From NCBI GenBank assembly GCA_905215595.1, contig CAJMQZ010000012.1, positions 1 to 29,005 on the forward strand: a DNA stretch of 29,005 nt. Direction: 5' to 3'. The DNA comes from an uncultured bacterium. GTDB taxonomy: Bacteria > Bacillota > Clostridia > Oscillospirales > Ruminococcaceae. Made by a program: the position numbers and the translations under genes. Positions 6,994 through 14,360 of this stretch are shown here, piece by piece; within the stretch, counting starts at the first letter, position 1; every line of letters begins with the position of its first letter. A model generated the notes under the pieces. It made no database searches. It was not told where the DNA came from and was given only the letters and a program-made list of their open reading frames with translations.

Positions 6994-8094
6994 ATGCCTA
7001 TGAAAATGGGTTGGCGCTGGTATGGCGAGGGCAATGATCCCGTCACCCTGAGCGACATCAAGCAGATCCCCGGCGTGACCAGCATCGTCTGGGCACTGCA
7101 CAACAAGATGCCCGGCGAGATCTGGGAAATCGACGAGATCCAGAAGGTTGCAGACCAGATCCACGCCTACGGCTTTGATATGGATGTTGTCGAGTCCGTC
7201 AACGTGCACGACGATATCAAGATCGGTCTGCCCACCCGCGACCAGTATATCGAGAACTACAAGCAGTGCATCCGCAACCTGTCCAAGTTCGGCGTCAAGG
7301 TCATCTGCTACAACTTCATGCCCATCTTCGACTGGACCCGCACCGACCTGTTCCACCCGGTAGGCGATGGCTCCACCGCATTGTTCTACGAGAAGGACAA
7401 GATCAAGGGCGATTACAAGGCGATGGCTGAGTATATTATGTCCTTCACAGAGAAGTATAACATGACCTTCCCCGGCTGGGAGCCGGAGCGCATGGCAAAG
7501 CTGGACGAGCTGTTCAAGGCCTACGCCCCTGTCACCAAGGAGAAGCTGTGGGAGAACCTGAAGTACTTCCTGGAAGCTCTGATGCCCACCTGCCACGAGT
7601 GTGACATCAAGATGGCCATCCACATGGATGATCCACCTTGGGATATCTTCGGCCTGCCCCGCCTGCTGGTGGACGAGCCCAGCATCGACCGCTTCCTGAA
7701 GATGGTGGACGATCCGTACAACTGCCTGACCCTGTGCACCGGCAGCCTGAACGCAAACCCCAACAACAACTGTGCCGAGATCGTGCGCAAGCACTGCGAC
7801 CGCATTGCCTTTGGTCACATCCGCAACATCCACCACTTCCCCAACGGCGACTTCTCCGAGGCTGCTCACCGCGACTGCTGCGGCGAGACCGGCATCATCG
7901 AGATCCTGCGCGCCTACCATGACTGCGGCTACGAGGGCTATATCCGCCCCGACCACGGCCGTCAGCTGTGGGAGGAAGGCCCCGGCAACTGCCGCCCCGG
8001 TTACGGCAAGTATGACCGTGCTCTGGGCGTTCAGTACATGCTGGGTGTCTGGGATCTGCTGGATCGTCTGGATGAAGAGAAAAAGAAGGGCTGA
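6994..8094 (+). CDS. uxuA: Mannonate dehydratase
   Basis: UxuA dehydrates D-mannonate to 2-keto-3-deoxy-D-gluconate in the glucuronate branch of hexuronate catabolism. The 366-residue protein begins MPMKMGWRWYGEGNDPVTLS, the characteristic UxuA opening, and shows further family segments such as GVTSIVWALHN, VKVICYNFMPIFDWTRTDL, MAIHMDDPPW and FGHIRNIHHF, whose His, Cys and Asp residues include the metal ligands. It has no signal peptide. The start at 6994 follows CAGGAGGAACTTCTCT; an in-frame ATG 54 bases earlier lacks a ribosome site. uxuB follows after 5 bases, which fixes the operon. Codon choice is highly optimised, which suggests strong expression when induced. Confidence 0.96.
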   Translation: MPMKMGWRWYGEGNDPVTLSDIKQIPGVTSIVWALHNKMPGEIWEIDEIQKVADQIHAYGFDMDVVESVNVHDDIKIGLPTRDQYIENYKQCIRNLSKFGVKVICYNFMPIFDWTRTDLFHPVGDGSTALFYEKDKIKGDYKAMAEYIMSFTEKYNMTFPGWEPERMAKLDELFKAYAPVTKEKLWENLKYFLEALMPTCHECDIKMAIHMDDPPWDIFGLPRLLVDEPSIDRFLKMVDDPYNCLTLCTGSLNANPNNNCAEIVRKHCDRIAFGHIRNIHHFPNGDFSEAAHRDCCGETGIIEILRAYHDCGYEGYIRPDHGRQLWEEGPGNCRPGYGKYDRALGVQYMLGVWDLLDRLDEEKKKG

Positions 8095-8099
8095 TAAAT

Positions 8100-9686
8100 A
8101 TGAAGCTGTCTGAGATCAAAAACGGCAATCTGTCCGCCGAGTGGGCAGAGAAGGGCTATGAGCTGCCCAAATTCGATATCGAGGCTGTCAAGGCCAAGAC
8201 CCACGCCGAACCCACCTGGGTGCACTTCGGCGCAGGCAATATCTTCCGTGCTTTCCCGGCTGCCATCCTGAACGATGCGCTGAACACCGGTAAGTATGAC
8301 CGCGGTGTCATCGTGGCCGAGAGCTTTGACTACGAGATCATCGACAAGGCTTATCGTCCCTACGACAATATGAGCCTGCTGGTCTGCCTGAAGTCCACCG
8401 GCGAGATCGAGAAGAAGGTGGTGGCTTCCGTTACCGAGAGCCTGAAGGCTGACTACTCCTTCGGCGAGGACTGGGCACGTCTGGTGGAGATCTTCCAGAA
8501 CCCCAGCCTGCAGATGATCTCCTTCACCATCACCGAGAAGGGCTACGGCGTTGCACCCGCTGACTTGGAGCGCGGCCTGACCCCCGTGCTGGCCATGGGC
8601 AAGGTCACCGCTCTGCTGTACGAGCGCTTCAAGGCCGGCAAGCTGCCCCTGACCGTGCAGAGCATGGATAACTGCTCTCACAACGGCGATAAGGTCAAGA
8701 CTGCCGTCCACGCCTACGCCGCAAAGTGGGTGGAGCAGGGTTTGGTGCCCGCAGAGTTCCTGGCCTATGTGCAGGACGAGACCAAGATCACCTTCCCCTG
8801 GAGCATGATCGACAAGATCACCCCGCGCCCGGATGCCAAGGTCCAGCAGATGCTGGCCGACGACGGCTTTGAGGACAACTACACCATCGTCACCGAGAAG
8901 CACACCTTCACCGCTCCCTTCGTCAACGCCGAGGAGACCCAGTACCTGTGCATCGAGGATCACTACACCAATGGCCGTCCTCCGCTGGAGCTGGGCGGTG
9001 TGCTGTACTGCGACCGCGAGACCGTGGACAAGATCGAGAAGATGAAGGTCTGCACCTGCCTGAACCCCCTGCACACTGCCATGTCCATCTATGGCTGCAT
9101 GCTGGGCTACACCCTCATCTCTGCCGAGATGGCAGACGAGGATCTGCGCTCCTTTATCCAGAAGATCGGCTATATCGAGGCTATGCCCGTCGTCGTTGAT
9201 CCCGGCGTTCTGAACCCCTACGAGTTCATCGGCGCTGTCATCAACCGCCGTCTGCCCAACCCCTTCATGCCCGATGCTCCGCAGCGTATCGCTACCGATA
9301 CCTCTCAGAAGCTGGCCATCCGCTTCGGCGAGACCATCAAGGCTTACGAGGAGCGCGGTCTGGACAAGTCCAACCTCGTGCTGATCCCGCTGGTGCTGGC
9401 AGGCTATGCCCGTTACCTGAAGGGCATCGATGACAACGGCCAGCCCTTCGAGATCTCTCCCGATCCGCTGCTGGCTGAGCTGCAGGCCATCGTCAACCCC
9501 TTGGAGGTCAAGGAAGGCGAGCAGGACTTCAGCTGCCTGAAGGCTCTGTACAGCCGTGCCGATGTGTTCGGTGTGGACCTGTATGCCGTCGGTCTGGGCG
9601 AAAAGATCGAGGGCATGGTCAAGGAGCTGTACGCTGGTAACGGTGCAGTGCGCAAGACCCTGCACAAGTACACTCTGTCCCGCTAA
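8100..9686 (+). CDS. uxuB: D-mannonate oxidoreductase / fructuronate reductase (mannitol dehydrogenase family)
   Basis: UxuB reduces D-fructuronate to D-mannonate with NADH, the step before UxuA. The 528-residue protein has the N-terminal nucleotide-binding segment WVHFGAGNIFRAF (40-52), the family motif QSMDNCSHNGDKVK and a C-terminal catalytic domain with CLNPLHTAM. The tight spacing to uxuA supports mannonate/fructuronate over mannitol or tagaturonate as substrate; tagaturonate reductase (UxaB) is the nearest alternative. The enzyme is cytoplasmic. The isomerase UxaC and the KDG kinase and aldolase needed to complete the route are not in the window. A strong terminator follows. Confidence 0.9.
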   Translation: MKLSEIKNGNLSAEWAEKGYELPKFDIEAVKAKTHAEPTWVHFGAGNIFRAFPAAILNDALNTGKYDRGVIVAESFDYEIIDKAYRPYDNMSLLVCLKSTGEIEKKVVASVTESLKADYSFGEDWARLVEIFQNPSLQMISFTITEKGYGVAPADLERGLTPVLAMGKVTALLYERFKAGKLPLTVQSMDNCSHNGDKVKTAVHAYAAKWVEQGLVPAEFLAYVQDETKITFPWSMIDKITPRPDAKVQQMLADDGFEDNYTIVTEKHTFTAPFVNAEETQYLCIEDHYTNGRPPLELGGVLYCDRETVDKIEKMKVCTCLNPLHTAMSIYGCMLGYTLISAEMADEDLRSFIQKIGYIEAMPVVVDPGVLNPYEFIGAVINRRLPNPFMPDAPQRIATDTSQKLAIRFGETIKAYEERGLDKSNLVLIPLVLAGYARYLKGIDDNGQPFEISPDPLLAELQAIVNPLEVKEGEQDFSCLKALYSRADVFGVDLYAVGLGEKIEGMVKELYAGNGAVRKTLHKYTLSR

Positions 9687-9708
9687 AACTTTATAACGCT
9701 ATTTCCGT

Positions 9709-9751
9709 ACCCACGCTGCGCTTTTGCTTTGCCGCAGCGTGGGTTTTTGTT
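9709..9751 (+). terminator. Intrinsic terminator of uxuAB
   Basis: The perfect 12-base stem ACCCACGCTGCG (9709-9720) with CGCAGCGTGGGT (9733-9744) is followed by a T tract. Confidence 0.88.
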
Positions 9752-9768
9752 TCGTGAAAATTGTTATG

Positions 9769-9806
9769 TAAAAATAGAATCCCGGAGCGTCCGCAGACGC
9801 TCCGGG
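9769..9806 (-). terminator. Terminator of the minus-strand membrane protein gene
   Basis: The perfect stem CCCGGAGCGTC (9781-9791) with GACGCTCCGGG (9796-9806) has a 4-base loop. On the minus strand it is followed after a few bases by a run of T. Confidence 0.6.
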
Positions 9807-9884
9807 AGTTTGAAAAAAAACATAATTATTCCGCTATTCATGCGCAGAGCAAAGCGGAGCGCGTGAAAAATCGTTCCGGTGCCC

Positions 9885-10415
9885 TTACTTCCGGCAGTCG
9901 TGCAGGCTGGCGGCGGGCAGGGCGCTGCCCAGCAGACTCCATGCGGCATCCATGCTCTCGTTCAGCAGATAGGCCTGATTCTTCTGGACGTAGATGTACA
10001 CCGCCTCTTTGGTGCGGTAGGCGCAGTACACGGTGTTCCAAGTGTAGCGGTTGGTGGGCTCGGTCTTGTTCTGCTCACCGGCCATCCAGACCGAAAGCCC
10101 GGCGGCGTCCAGTTCCAGCCGGTAGAAGGGGCGGGGCAGACCCAGCTTTTTGATCTGCTTGGAGAGGTTGGCAAAGAAGGTACCGAAGTATACGGCGGGC
10201 AGACCGATGGCTACGATGGCCAGCACGGCGGTCAGCAGCCCGGCACCTTCCCGCTTGCCGATCTGGCTCAGGCAGATGCCGGCACACACCAGCAGAATGG
10301 CGGTGAACACCGCCGGACGCTGCCAGCCCTTGTTGTGGTGCAGCAGGTCAAAAGATGCAAAATCGTGAAAGCTTTTTTCGTCCATCTGAACGGAAACGCA
10401 AACATTCTGGGTCAT
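9885..10415 (-). CDS. Two-helix membrane protein, YcxB-like
   Basis: The 176-residue protein starts at the ATG at 10415, which has AGGAGGG upstream; a longer in-frame start at 10493 would run through the promoter and hairpin region. It has two membrane segments (about residues 36-52 and 62-86), then a cytosolic C-terminal half with FYRLELDAAGLSVW and RYTWNTVYCAYRTKEAVYIYV. This layout, two helices followed by a strand-rich domain that reads like a PH-type fold, resembles the YcxB family of uncharacterised Firmicutes membrane proteins. Nothing nearby explains its role. It is transcribed from its own promoter, divergent from the histidine kinase operon. Confidence 0.75.
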   Translation of the reverse strand: MTQNVCVSVQMDEKSFHDFASFDLLHHNKGWQRPAVFTAILLVCAGICLSQIGKREGAGLLTAVLAIVAIGLPAVYFGTFFANLSKQIKKLGLPRPFYRLELDAAGLSVWMAGEQNKTEPTNRYTWNTVYCAYRTKEAVYIYVQKNQAYLLNESMDAAWSLLGSALPAASLHDCRK

Positions 10416-10437
10416 AAAGTTACCCTCCTTTTTGGGC

Positions 10438-10466
10438 ATAGTACCACATTTACCGACAAGAAGCAA
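10438..10466 (-). promoter_or_regulatory. Promoter for the YcxB-like gene
   Basis: On the minus strand TTGCTT (10466-10461) and TACTAT (10443-10438) are 17 bases apart. The start codon follows 22 bases after the -10. Confidence 0.6.
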
Positions 10467-10473
10467 GCAAAAG

Positions 10474-10493
10474 ATGCACCGGCGGCGGTGCAT
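10474..10493. promoter_or_regulatory. Palindrome between two divergent promoters
   Basis: ATGCACCG (10474-10481) and CGGTGCAT (10486-10493) form a perfect 8-base inverted repeat with a 4-base centre. It lies just upstream of both the minus-strand promoter at 10438-10466 and the plus-strand promoter at 10499-10528, so it could be an operator for either. Confidence 0.4.
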
Positions 10494-10498
10494 CCGGC

Positions 10499-10528
10499 TT
10501 GCAAACCGCCCGCAAGGCGTGGTAAAAT
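10499..10528 (+). promoter_or_regulatory. Promoter for the sensor operon
   Basis: TTGCAA (10499-10504) and TAAAAT (10523-10528) are 18 bases apart. The histidine kinase start lies 198 bases downstream, leaving a long leader that contains the palindromic element at 10543-10702. Confidence 0.55.
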
Positions 10529-10541
10529 AAGATACTATCTT
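10529..10541. promoter_or_regulatory. Operator-like palindrome at the predicted transcription start
   Basis: AAGATACTATCTT is a perfect palindrome with 6-base arms and a single central base. It begins directly after the -10 box, where a bound repressor would block transcription of the sensor operon. Confidence 0.4.
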
Positions 10542-10542
10542 G

Positions 10543-10702
10543 GGTGTATCTGAAAAGTTGAAAATTTAGTCTATTTCTACAAGCACAGCTGGATTTTGCG
10601 TGAATCAGCCTTGAAATCCACAAAGGATTCCTGCGGTTCTTTGCCTTAAATCCCGCTTGTGCTTGCGAAATATTCGTCATTTTCTTTGTTTTCAGATACA
10701 CC
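10543..10702. mobile_element. MITE-like 160-base palindromic element
   Basis: Perfect 14-base terminal inverted repeats GGTGTATCTGAAAA (10543-10556) and TTTTCAGATACACC (10689-10702) bound the element. Inside, a second pair, AAGCACA-n3-GGATTT and AAATCC-n3-TTGTGCTT, lies at matching depth in each arm, so nearly the whole element can fold into one long imperfect hairpin. It encodes no protein. Its size and terminal repeats fit a miniature inverted-repeat transposable element mobilised by an insertion sequence elsewhere. No clear target-site duplication is visible. It sits in the leader of the histidine kinase gene. Confidence 0.6.
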
Positions 10703-10726
10703 TTAACGAAAAGGGGGAAGCCTTGC

Positions 10727-12256
10727 ATGGAAAAGCGCAACTGGAAGCGCAGCGTTACGCTCAAGCAGCGCATGGTGCTGTGCTTGGCAGCCTTTTTTGC
10801 GGCCTTTGCGTTGCAGCTTGCCCTGAACGGCTATCAGGCACGGGCGGTGCAGCAGGTACAGGACGACCAGATGAGCAACTTTAATGCCATCAGCCGCTTT
10901 CAGGGCGGCGTGGAAAGCTCCATCAGCATTCTGGAAGCGTACCGCTGGGAAAACGGCGAGACCGAGGAAATGCTGGAAAAGCTTCAGGCATCCTGCTCCA
11001 CCAGCAACGCATGGCTGTGGCGCATCCGATCCAATATGGACGGCTTGCAGAACGTCAGCGAGGAACAGTGGGTGCTGTACGGTGCGGTGGAGACCACCTA
11101 CGGCAGCTACAACACCCTGCTGGAAGAGCTGGAGAGCTATCTTTCCAGTGGGCAGGAAGCAAAGGCTTCCCAGTTGTACTACAACAAGGTCTCGGTATGC
11201 GGCGGGTATCTGAGCCAGTACACCATGCAGCTGCTGAAAGCCTCGATTCTGGACGCTCAGACTACTTACACCGAGATCTCGGAGCTGGGCGAACGGATCG
11301 CCCTGATGCAGATTGTGGTGGTAGCACTGTGCGTGGCGCTGGGCTGCGCCTCCGGTTTGATGGTCCTGCAGCTGCTGACCCCGGTGTCTCAGATGATCGA
11401 GGCCTCCCGCGCCATCAGTCGCAGCCAGCTCGATACCCCGGACATCCCGCTGCCCAAGCAGCCGGAGATCGGCCAGCTGGCAGAGTCCTTCAACCGCATG
11501 AAGCACTCTATGGCGCAGCAGGTGAGCACCTTACAGGAGAAAAACGAAATCGAGCGGGAATTGCATCGTCAAAAGACCGAGGCACTGGAATTGCAGAACC
11601 GCATGGAGCGCAGTCGGTTGCAGCAGCTGCGCAGCCAGATCGACCCGCATTTTTTGTTCAACACCCTGAACGTCATCCAGCAGATGGCGGGCACAGAGTC
11701 CGCCTACCGCACGCAGGCGCTCATCATGGCGCTTTCCCATCTGCTGCGTTACAGCCTGATGAGCAACGATGAGCAGGTGCCCCTCTCCCGGGAGGTGCGT
11801 ATTGTGGACGAGTACTATTCCATCTACCATGTGCGCTTTGGCGACCGGGTGCAGATGGAGTGGGCGTTCTCGGACTCGCTGGACCTGACCGAGACTATGG
11901 TGCCGTCCTTTATCTTGCAGCCCATCGTGGAAAACGCCTTTAAGCACGGCATCTGCCCCAAGGAAGAGGGCGGCGTGGTGCGCATCCGCATGGTGCCCCT
12001 GCGGGAAAAAGGCCTGCTGTGCATCCGGGTGCTGGACAACGGCGTGGGGATTGAGCCGGAGCAGTTACAGCAGCTGCGCATGGCATTGGAGCAGCCCGCA
12101 CCCCGCTGGGAACATATCGGTATTTATAACGTGGCCGCCCGCCTGCGGCTGCTGGATGCCCGCTGCCGGGTGGTGGTGCGCTCCCGGCCGGGGCGGGGAA
12201 CTGCGGTGATCCTGTATCTGCCGCTGGTGGAGAATGAGGAGGAATTTGAGGAATGA
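10727..12256 (+). CDS. YesM/LytS-type sensor histidine kinase
   Basis: The 509-residue membrane kinase has a first transmembrane helix at about 16-36, an extracytoplasmic sensor of about 150 residues (37-190), a second helix (191-217), a HAMP linker (218-270) and a coiled region. The His_kinase domain carries SQIDPHFLFNTLN with phosphoacceptor His308. The ATPase domain shows the N box PIVENAFKHG (Asn403), DNGVGI (437-442), HIGIYNVAARL and GRGTAV. This is the YesM family that pairs with AraC-type regulators and usually responds to carbohydrates. The start follows an AAGGGGGAAG ribosome site. It overlaps the response regulator by four bases (ATGA), implying translational coupling. The sensor domain is short and helical, which would suit reading a binding protein rather than a free ligand. 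Confidence 0.93.
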   Translation: MEKRNWKRSVTLKQRMVLCLAAFFAAFALQLALNGYQARAVQQVQDDQMSNFNAISRFQGGVESSISILEAYRWENGETEEMLEKLQASCSTSNAWLWRIRSNMDGLQNVSEEQWVLYGAVETTYGSYNTLLEELESYLSSGQEAKASQLYYNKVSVCGGYLSQYTMQLLKASILDAQTTYTEISELGERIALMQIVVVALCVALGCASGLMVLQLLTPVSQMIEASRAISRSQLDTPDIPLPKQPEIGQLAESFNRMKHSMAQQVSTLQEKNEIERELHRQKTEALELQNRMERSRLQQLRSQIDPHFLFNTLNVIQQMAGTESAYRTQALIMALSHLLRYSLMSNDEQVPLSREVRIVDEYYSIYHVRFGDRVQMEWAFSDSLDLTETMVPSFILQPIVENAFKHGICPKEEGGVVRIRMVPLREKGLLCIRVLDNGVGIEPEQLQQLRMALEQPAPRWEHIGIYNVAARLRLLDARCRVVVRSRPGRGTAVILYLPLVENEEEFEE

Positions 12257-13068
12257 TTCGTCTGTTGATCGCGGATGACGAGAGGATGGAGCGGGAGGCG
12301 CTGGCGGATATCGTCATGCGCCGGTTCGAGCATGAGGTGACGGTGGAGATGGCGGAAAATGGCCGCAAAGCCGCCGACACCGCCGTGCTCTGGGAAGCAG
12401 ACCTGATTTTGATGGACATCGAGATGCCGGGCATGAACGGCTTGGATGCCGCCCGCGCGGTGCTGGAACAGCGCCCGGAGTGCAAGGTGATCTTCATCAC
12501 GGCGTACAGCCTGTTCCAGTACGCCCACGAGGCGGTGCATCTGGGCGCCTGCGACTATCTGCTGAAGCCGGTGGACCCGGACGAGACCGAGGCCGCCATC
12601 CGCCGCGCTATCCGGCAAATTGAAGCCGGACGCCGTCTGGCCGAACTGGCTGCGGAAGCCCCGGAACCGGAAGCCGCTTCGGAGCAGGAGACCGACCCCG
12701 CCGGGGAAGGGGAGATCGACCGCAACGCACTGGTGATGGACCATGTGCGCAAGTATATGGAAGATAACTATATGGCCGACCTCTCGCTGGACAGCGTGAG
12801 CGAAATTTTGCACATCAGCCCGGCGTATCTTTCGGCACAGTTCAAAAAGTACCAGAAGATGAACTTTCTGGACTGCCTGACCGAGCTGCGCATCAACGCC
12901 GCCAAGGAGCTGCTGGCCGACCCCTTCCGCTCCGCAGCGGAGGTGGCCTCCATGGTGGGCTACGAGGACGCCAGCTACTTTGCCCGTGCCTTTAAAAAGC
13001 GCACCGGCATGACCCCCACCCAGTACCGGAAGGAAGCGGCAAAGGCAGCCCGGGAGGCGCGGCTGTGA
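12253..13068 (+). CDS. YesN-type response regulator, AraC family
   Basis: The 271-residue regulator has a receiver domain (1-120) with the acidic pair DDE (8-10), phosphoacceptor Asp55 in LILMDIEMPG, Thr83 in FITAY and Lys105 in LLKPVD. A Glu/Pro/Ala-rich linker follows (about 130-160). The C-terminal AraC helix-turn-helix pair spans about 165-262, with LSLDSVSEILHISPAYLSAQF as the first helix-turn-helix and VGYEDASYFARAFKKRTGMT as the family signature. It is the cognate partner of the upstream kinase. Likely targets are the two promoters downstream that share the same upstream motif (14214-14229 and 17246-17261). AraC-type activators commonly bind tandem half-sites just upstream of the -35, which fits. 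Confidence 0.94.
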   Translation: MIRLLIADDERMEREALADIVMRRFEHEVTVEMAENGRKAADTAVLWEADLILMDIEMPGMNGLDAARAVLEQRPECKVIFITAYSLFQYAHEAVHLGACDYLLKPVDPDETEAAIRRAIRQIEAGRRLAELAAEAPEPEAASEQETDPAGEGEIDRNALVMDHVRKYMEDNYMADLSLDSVSEILHISPAYLSAQFKKYQKMNFLDCLTELRINAAKELLADPFRSAAEVASMVGYEDASYFARAFKKRTGMTPTQYRKEAAKAAREARL

Positions 13069-14069
13069 CCCGCCGTCAGCTGCTGCATCTGCTTACGGCA
13101 GCCCCGGCGCTGGCAGTTACAGGCTGTACGGCGCAGTCTGCTTCTTCACAGCAGGAGAAGCCGCTCATCCTGCGCTATGCGGAGAACCAGCCGGAGGACT
13201 ACCCTACCAGCAAGGCAGCAAGAGCCTTTGCCGAGCTTGTGGCGCAGCGTACGGATGGTCGGGTGAAGGTGCTGGTTTACAGCGGGGCGGAACTGGGAGC
13301 AGAGCAGAGCGTCATCCAGCAGATGCAGTTCGGCGGGGTGGATTTTTCCCGCGTGTCCCTGAGCCAGCTGGCAGAGTACGAGCCGGAGCTCAGCGTATTG
13401 CAGCTGCCCTACCTGTACAGCGATGCCCAGCAGATGTGGCGGGTGCTGGACGGCAGCATCGGGGACGAGTTTCTGGCCATACTGGATGGGATGGACTTAG
13501 TGGGGCTTTCGTGGTTCGACGCCGGTGTGCGCAGCTTCTACACCCGGGAAAAGGTGACCGGGCTGGATGATTTGCAGGGGCTGACCATCCGGGTGCAGGA
13601 GTCGGACATGATGAGCGACATGATCACCGCACTGGGCGCAAAGCCGGCGCAGGTGGTGTACAGCAAGGTATATGCCGCCCTGCATAACGCCGAGATCGAC
13701 GGGGCAGAGAACAACTGGCCCAGCTACGAGGTGATGGGACACTACGAGGTAGCGCCCTTTTTCCTGAAGGACGAGCACACCCGGGTGCCGGAGGTGCAGC
13801 TGGCCAGCCCGGCGGTGATGGAAAAGCTTGCCGCATTGGACGAGAGCTTCCCGGAGGTGATCCGCGCCTGCGCCCGGGAGAGCGCACAGACAGAGCGGGA
13901 GCTTTGGGCACGGCGGGAGGCGAACGCAGAGCAGAATATGCGCAAGCGGGGCATCTGCGTCACCGAGCTGGACGAGGCCGAAAAAGCCCGCTTCCGCGCA
14001 GCGGTGCAGCCCATGTACGACCGGTTCCGCAGCCACGCCAAACTCATCCAGCGGATCCGGGAGAGCTGA
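13065..14069 (+). CDS. TRAP-type (DctP family) solute-binding lipoprotein, likely sensor component
   Basis: The start is GTG, whose last bases overlap the response regulator stop, with CGGGAGG upstream. The 334-residue protein has a signal peptide ending in the lipobox LAVTGC (Cys21). The mature part is a DctP fold with LRYAENQPEDYPTSKA, IRVQES containing Arg176 (the position that salt-bridges the ligand carboxylate in DctP proteins) and AEIDGAENNWPSYEV. No TRAP permease genes follow it directly; the complete transporter downstream has its own binding protein. Its place in the kinase/regulator operon suggests that it captures the ligand and presents it to the kinase, as extracytoplasmic binding proteins do in some dicarboxylate sensors. 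A second binding protein for the downstream permease is the alternative. Confidence 0.9.
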   Translation: MTRRQLLHLLTAAPALAVTGCTAQSASSQQEKPLILRYAENQPEDYPTSKAARAFAELVAQRTDGRVKVLVYSGAELGAEQSVIQQMQFGGVDFSRVSLSQLAEYEPELSVLQLPYLYSDAQQMWRVLDGSIGDEFLAILDGMDLVGLSWFDAGVRSFYTREKVTGLDDLQGLTIRVQESDMMSDMITALGAKPAQVVYSKVYAALHNAEIDGAENNWPSYEVMGHYEVAPFFLKDEHTRVPEVQLASPAVMEKLAALDESFPEVIRACARESAQTERELWARREANAEQNMRKRGICVTELDEAEKARFRAAVQPMYDRFRSHAKLIQRIRES

Positions 14070-14088
14070 AGAGCAAAATATACGAAAT

Positions 14089-14132
14089 AACTCGTCTCTA
14101 TGTGATATATCAGTTTGGGGACGAGTTTTTTT
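14089..14132 (+). terminator. Terminator of the sensor operon
   Basis: AACTCGTC (14089-14096) pairs with GACGAGTT (14120-14127), followed by seven T residues. The loop is rather long (23 bases), but the T tract is strong. It separates the sensor operon from the GH28-like gene. Confidence 0.75.
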
Positions 14133-14134
14133 GC

Positions 14135-14146
14135 GGACATTTTTCG
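14135..14146 (+). promoter_or_regulatory. Additional copy of the shared GGACATTTTTCG motif
   Basis: GGACATTTTTCG here is identical over 12 bases to the copy at 17253-17264 and lies 86 bases upstream of the copy at 14221. No -35 box stands at the matching distance, so if bound it would be an auxiliary upstream site. Confidence 0.4.
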
Positions 14147-14199
14147 GCAAGCTCGACAATATCTCCTAGGGACACTTGTTGAATATGCACAGATATATT

Positions 14200-14232
14200 T
14201 TCACTTTTTTGCAAAAAACAGGACATTTTATC
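14200..14232 (+). promoter_or_regulatory. Candidate activator site of the GH28-like gene
   Basis: The 16-base sequence AAAAACAGGACATTTT (14214-14229) is identical to 17246-17261 and starts 26 bases before the -35 in both. A weaker upstream half, TTCACTTT (14200-14207), corresponds to TTGACATT at 17232-17239 at the same offset. The arrangement resembles tandem half-sites of an AraC-type activator. Confidence 0.6.
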
Positions 14233-14239
14233 AGTCCTC

Positions 14240-14268
14240 TTGATAGCTAAAATCTTTTGCGTTAGAAT
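14240..14268 (+). promoter_or_regulatory. Promoter for the GH28-like gene
   Basis: TTGATA (14240-14245) and TAGAAT (14263-14268) are 17 bases apart, 92 bases before the start codon. Confidence 0.65.
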
Positions 14269-14360
14269 GAGGTCACCGAGCAATCAGGCCATGCAAAAAC
14301 GCCTAAATGTACCCTATCAAGATTCAGATTGTGCAATGCAAAAAAGGAGGAAATTTGGTT

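Noticed and set aside
8031..9665. 544-codon minus-strand open frame opposite uxuB
   Set aside because: It is antisense to uxuB, composed of low-information Leu/Gly/Val/His-rich sequence, and has no start signals.
10450..10773. 107-codon minus-strand open frame across the palindromic element
   Set aside because: It covers the MITE-like repeat and the sensor promoter, has no ribosome site and no recognisable domain.
13065..14069. A Tat signal on the sensor-operon binding protein (TRRQLL)
   Set aside because: The twin arginine is present, but the lipobox LAVTGC and the short leader fit an ordinary lipoprotein; the Tat motif proper (SRRxFLK) is not matched.
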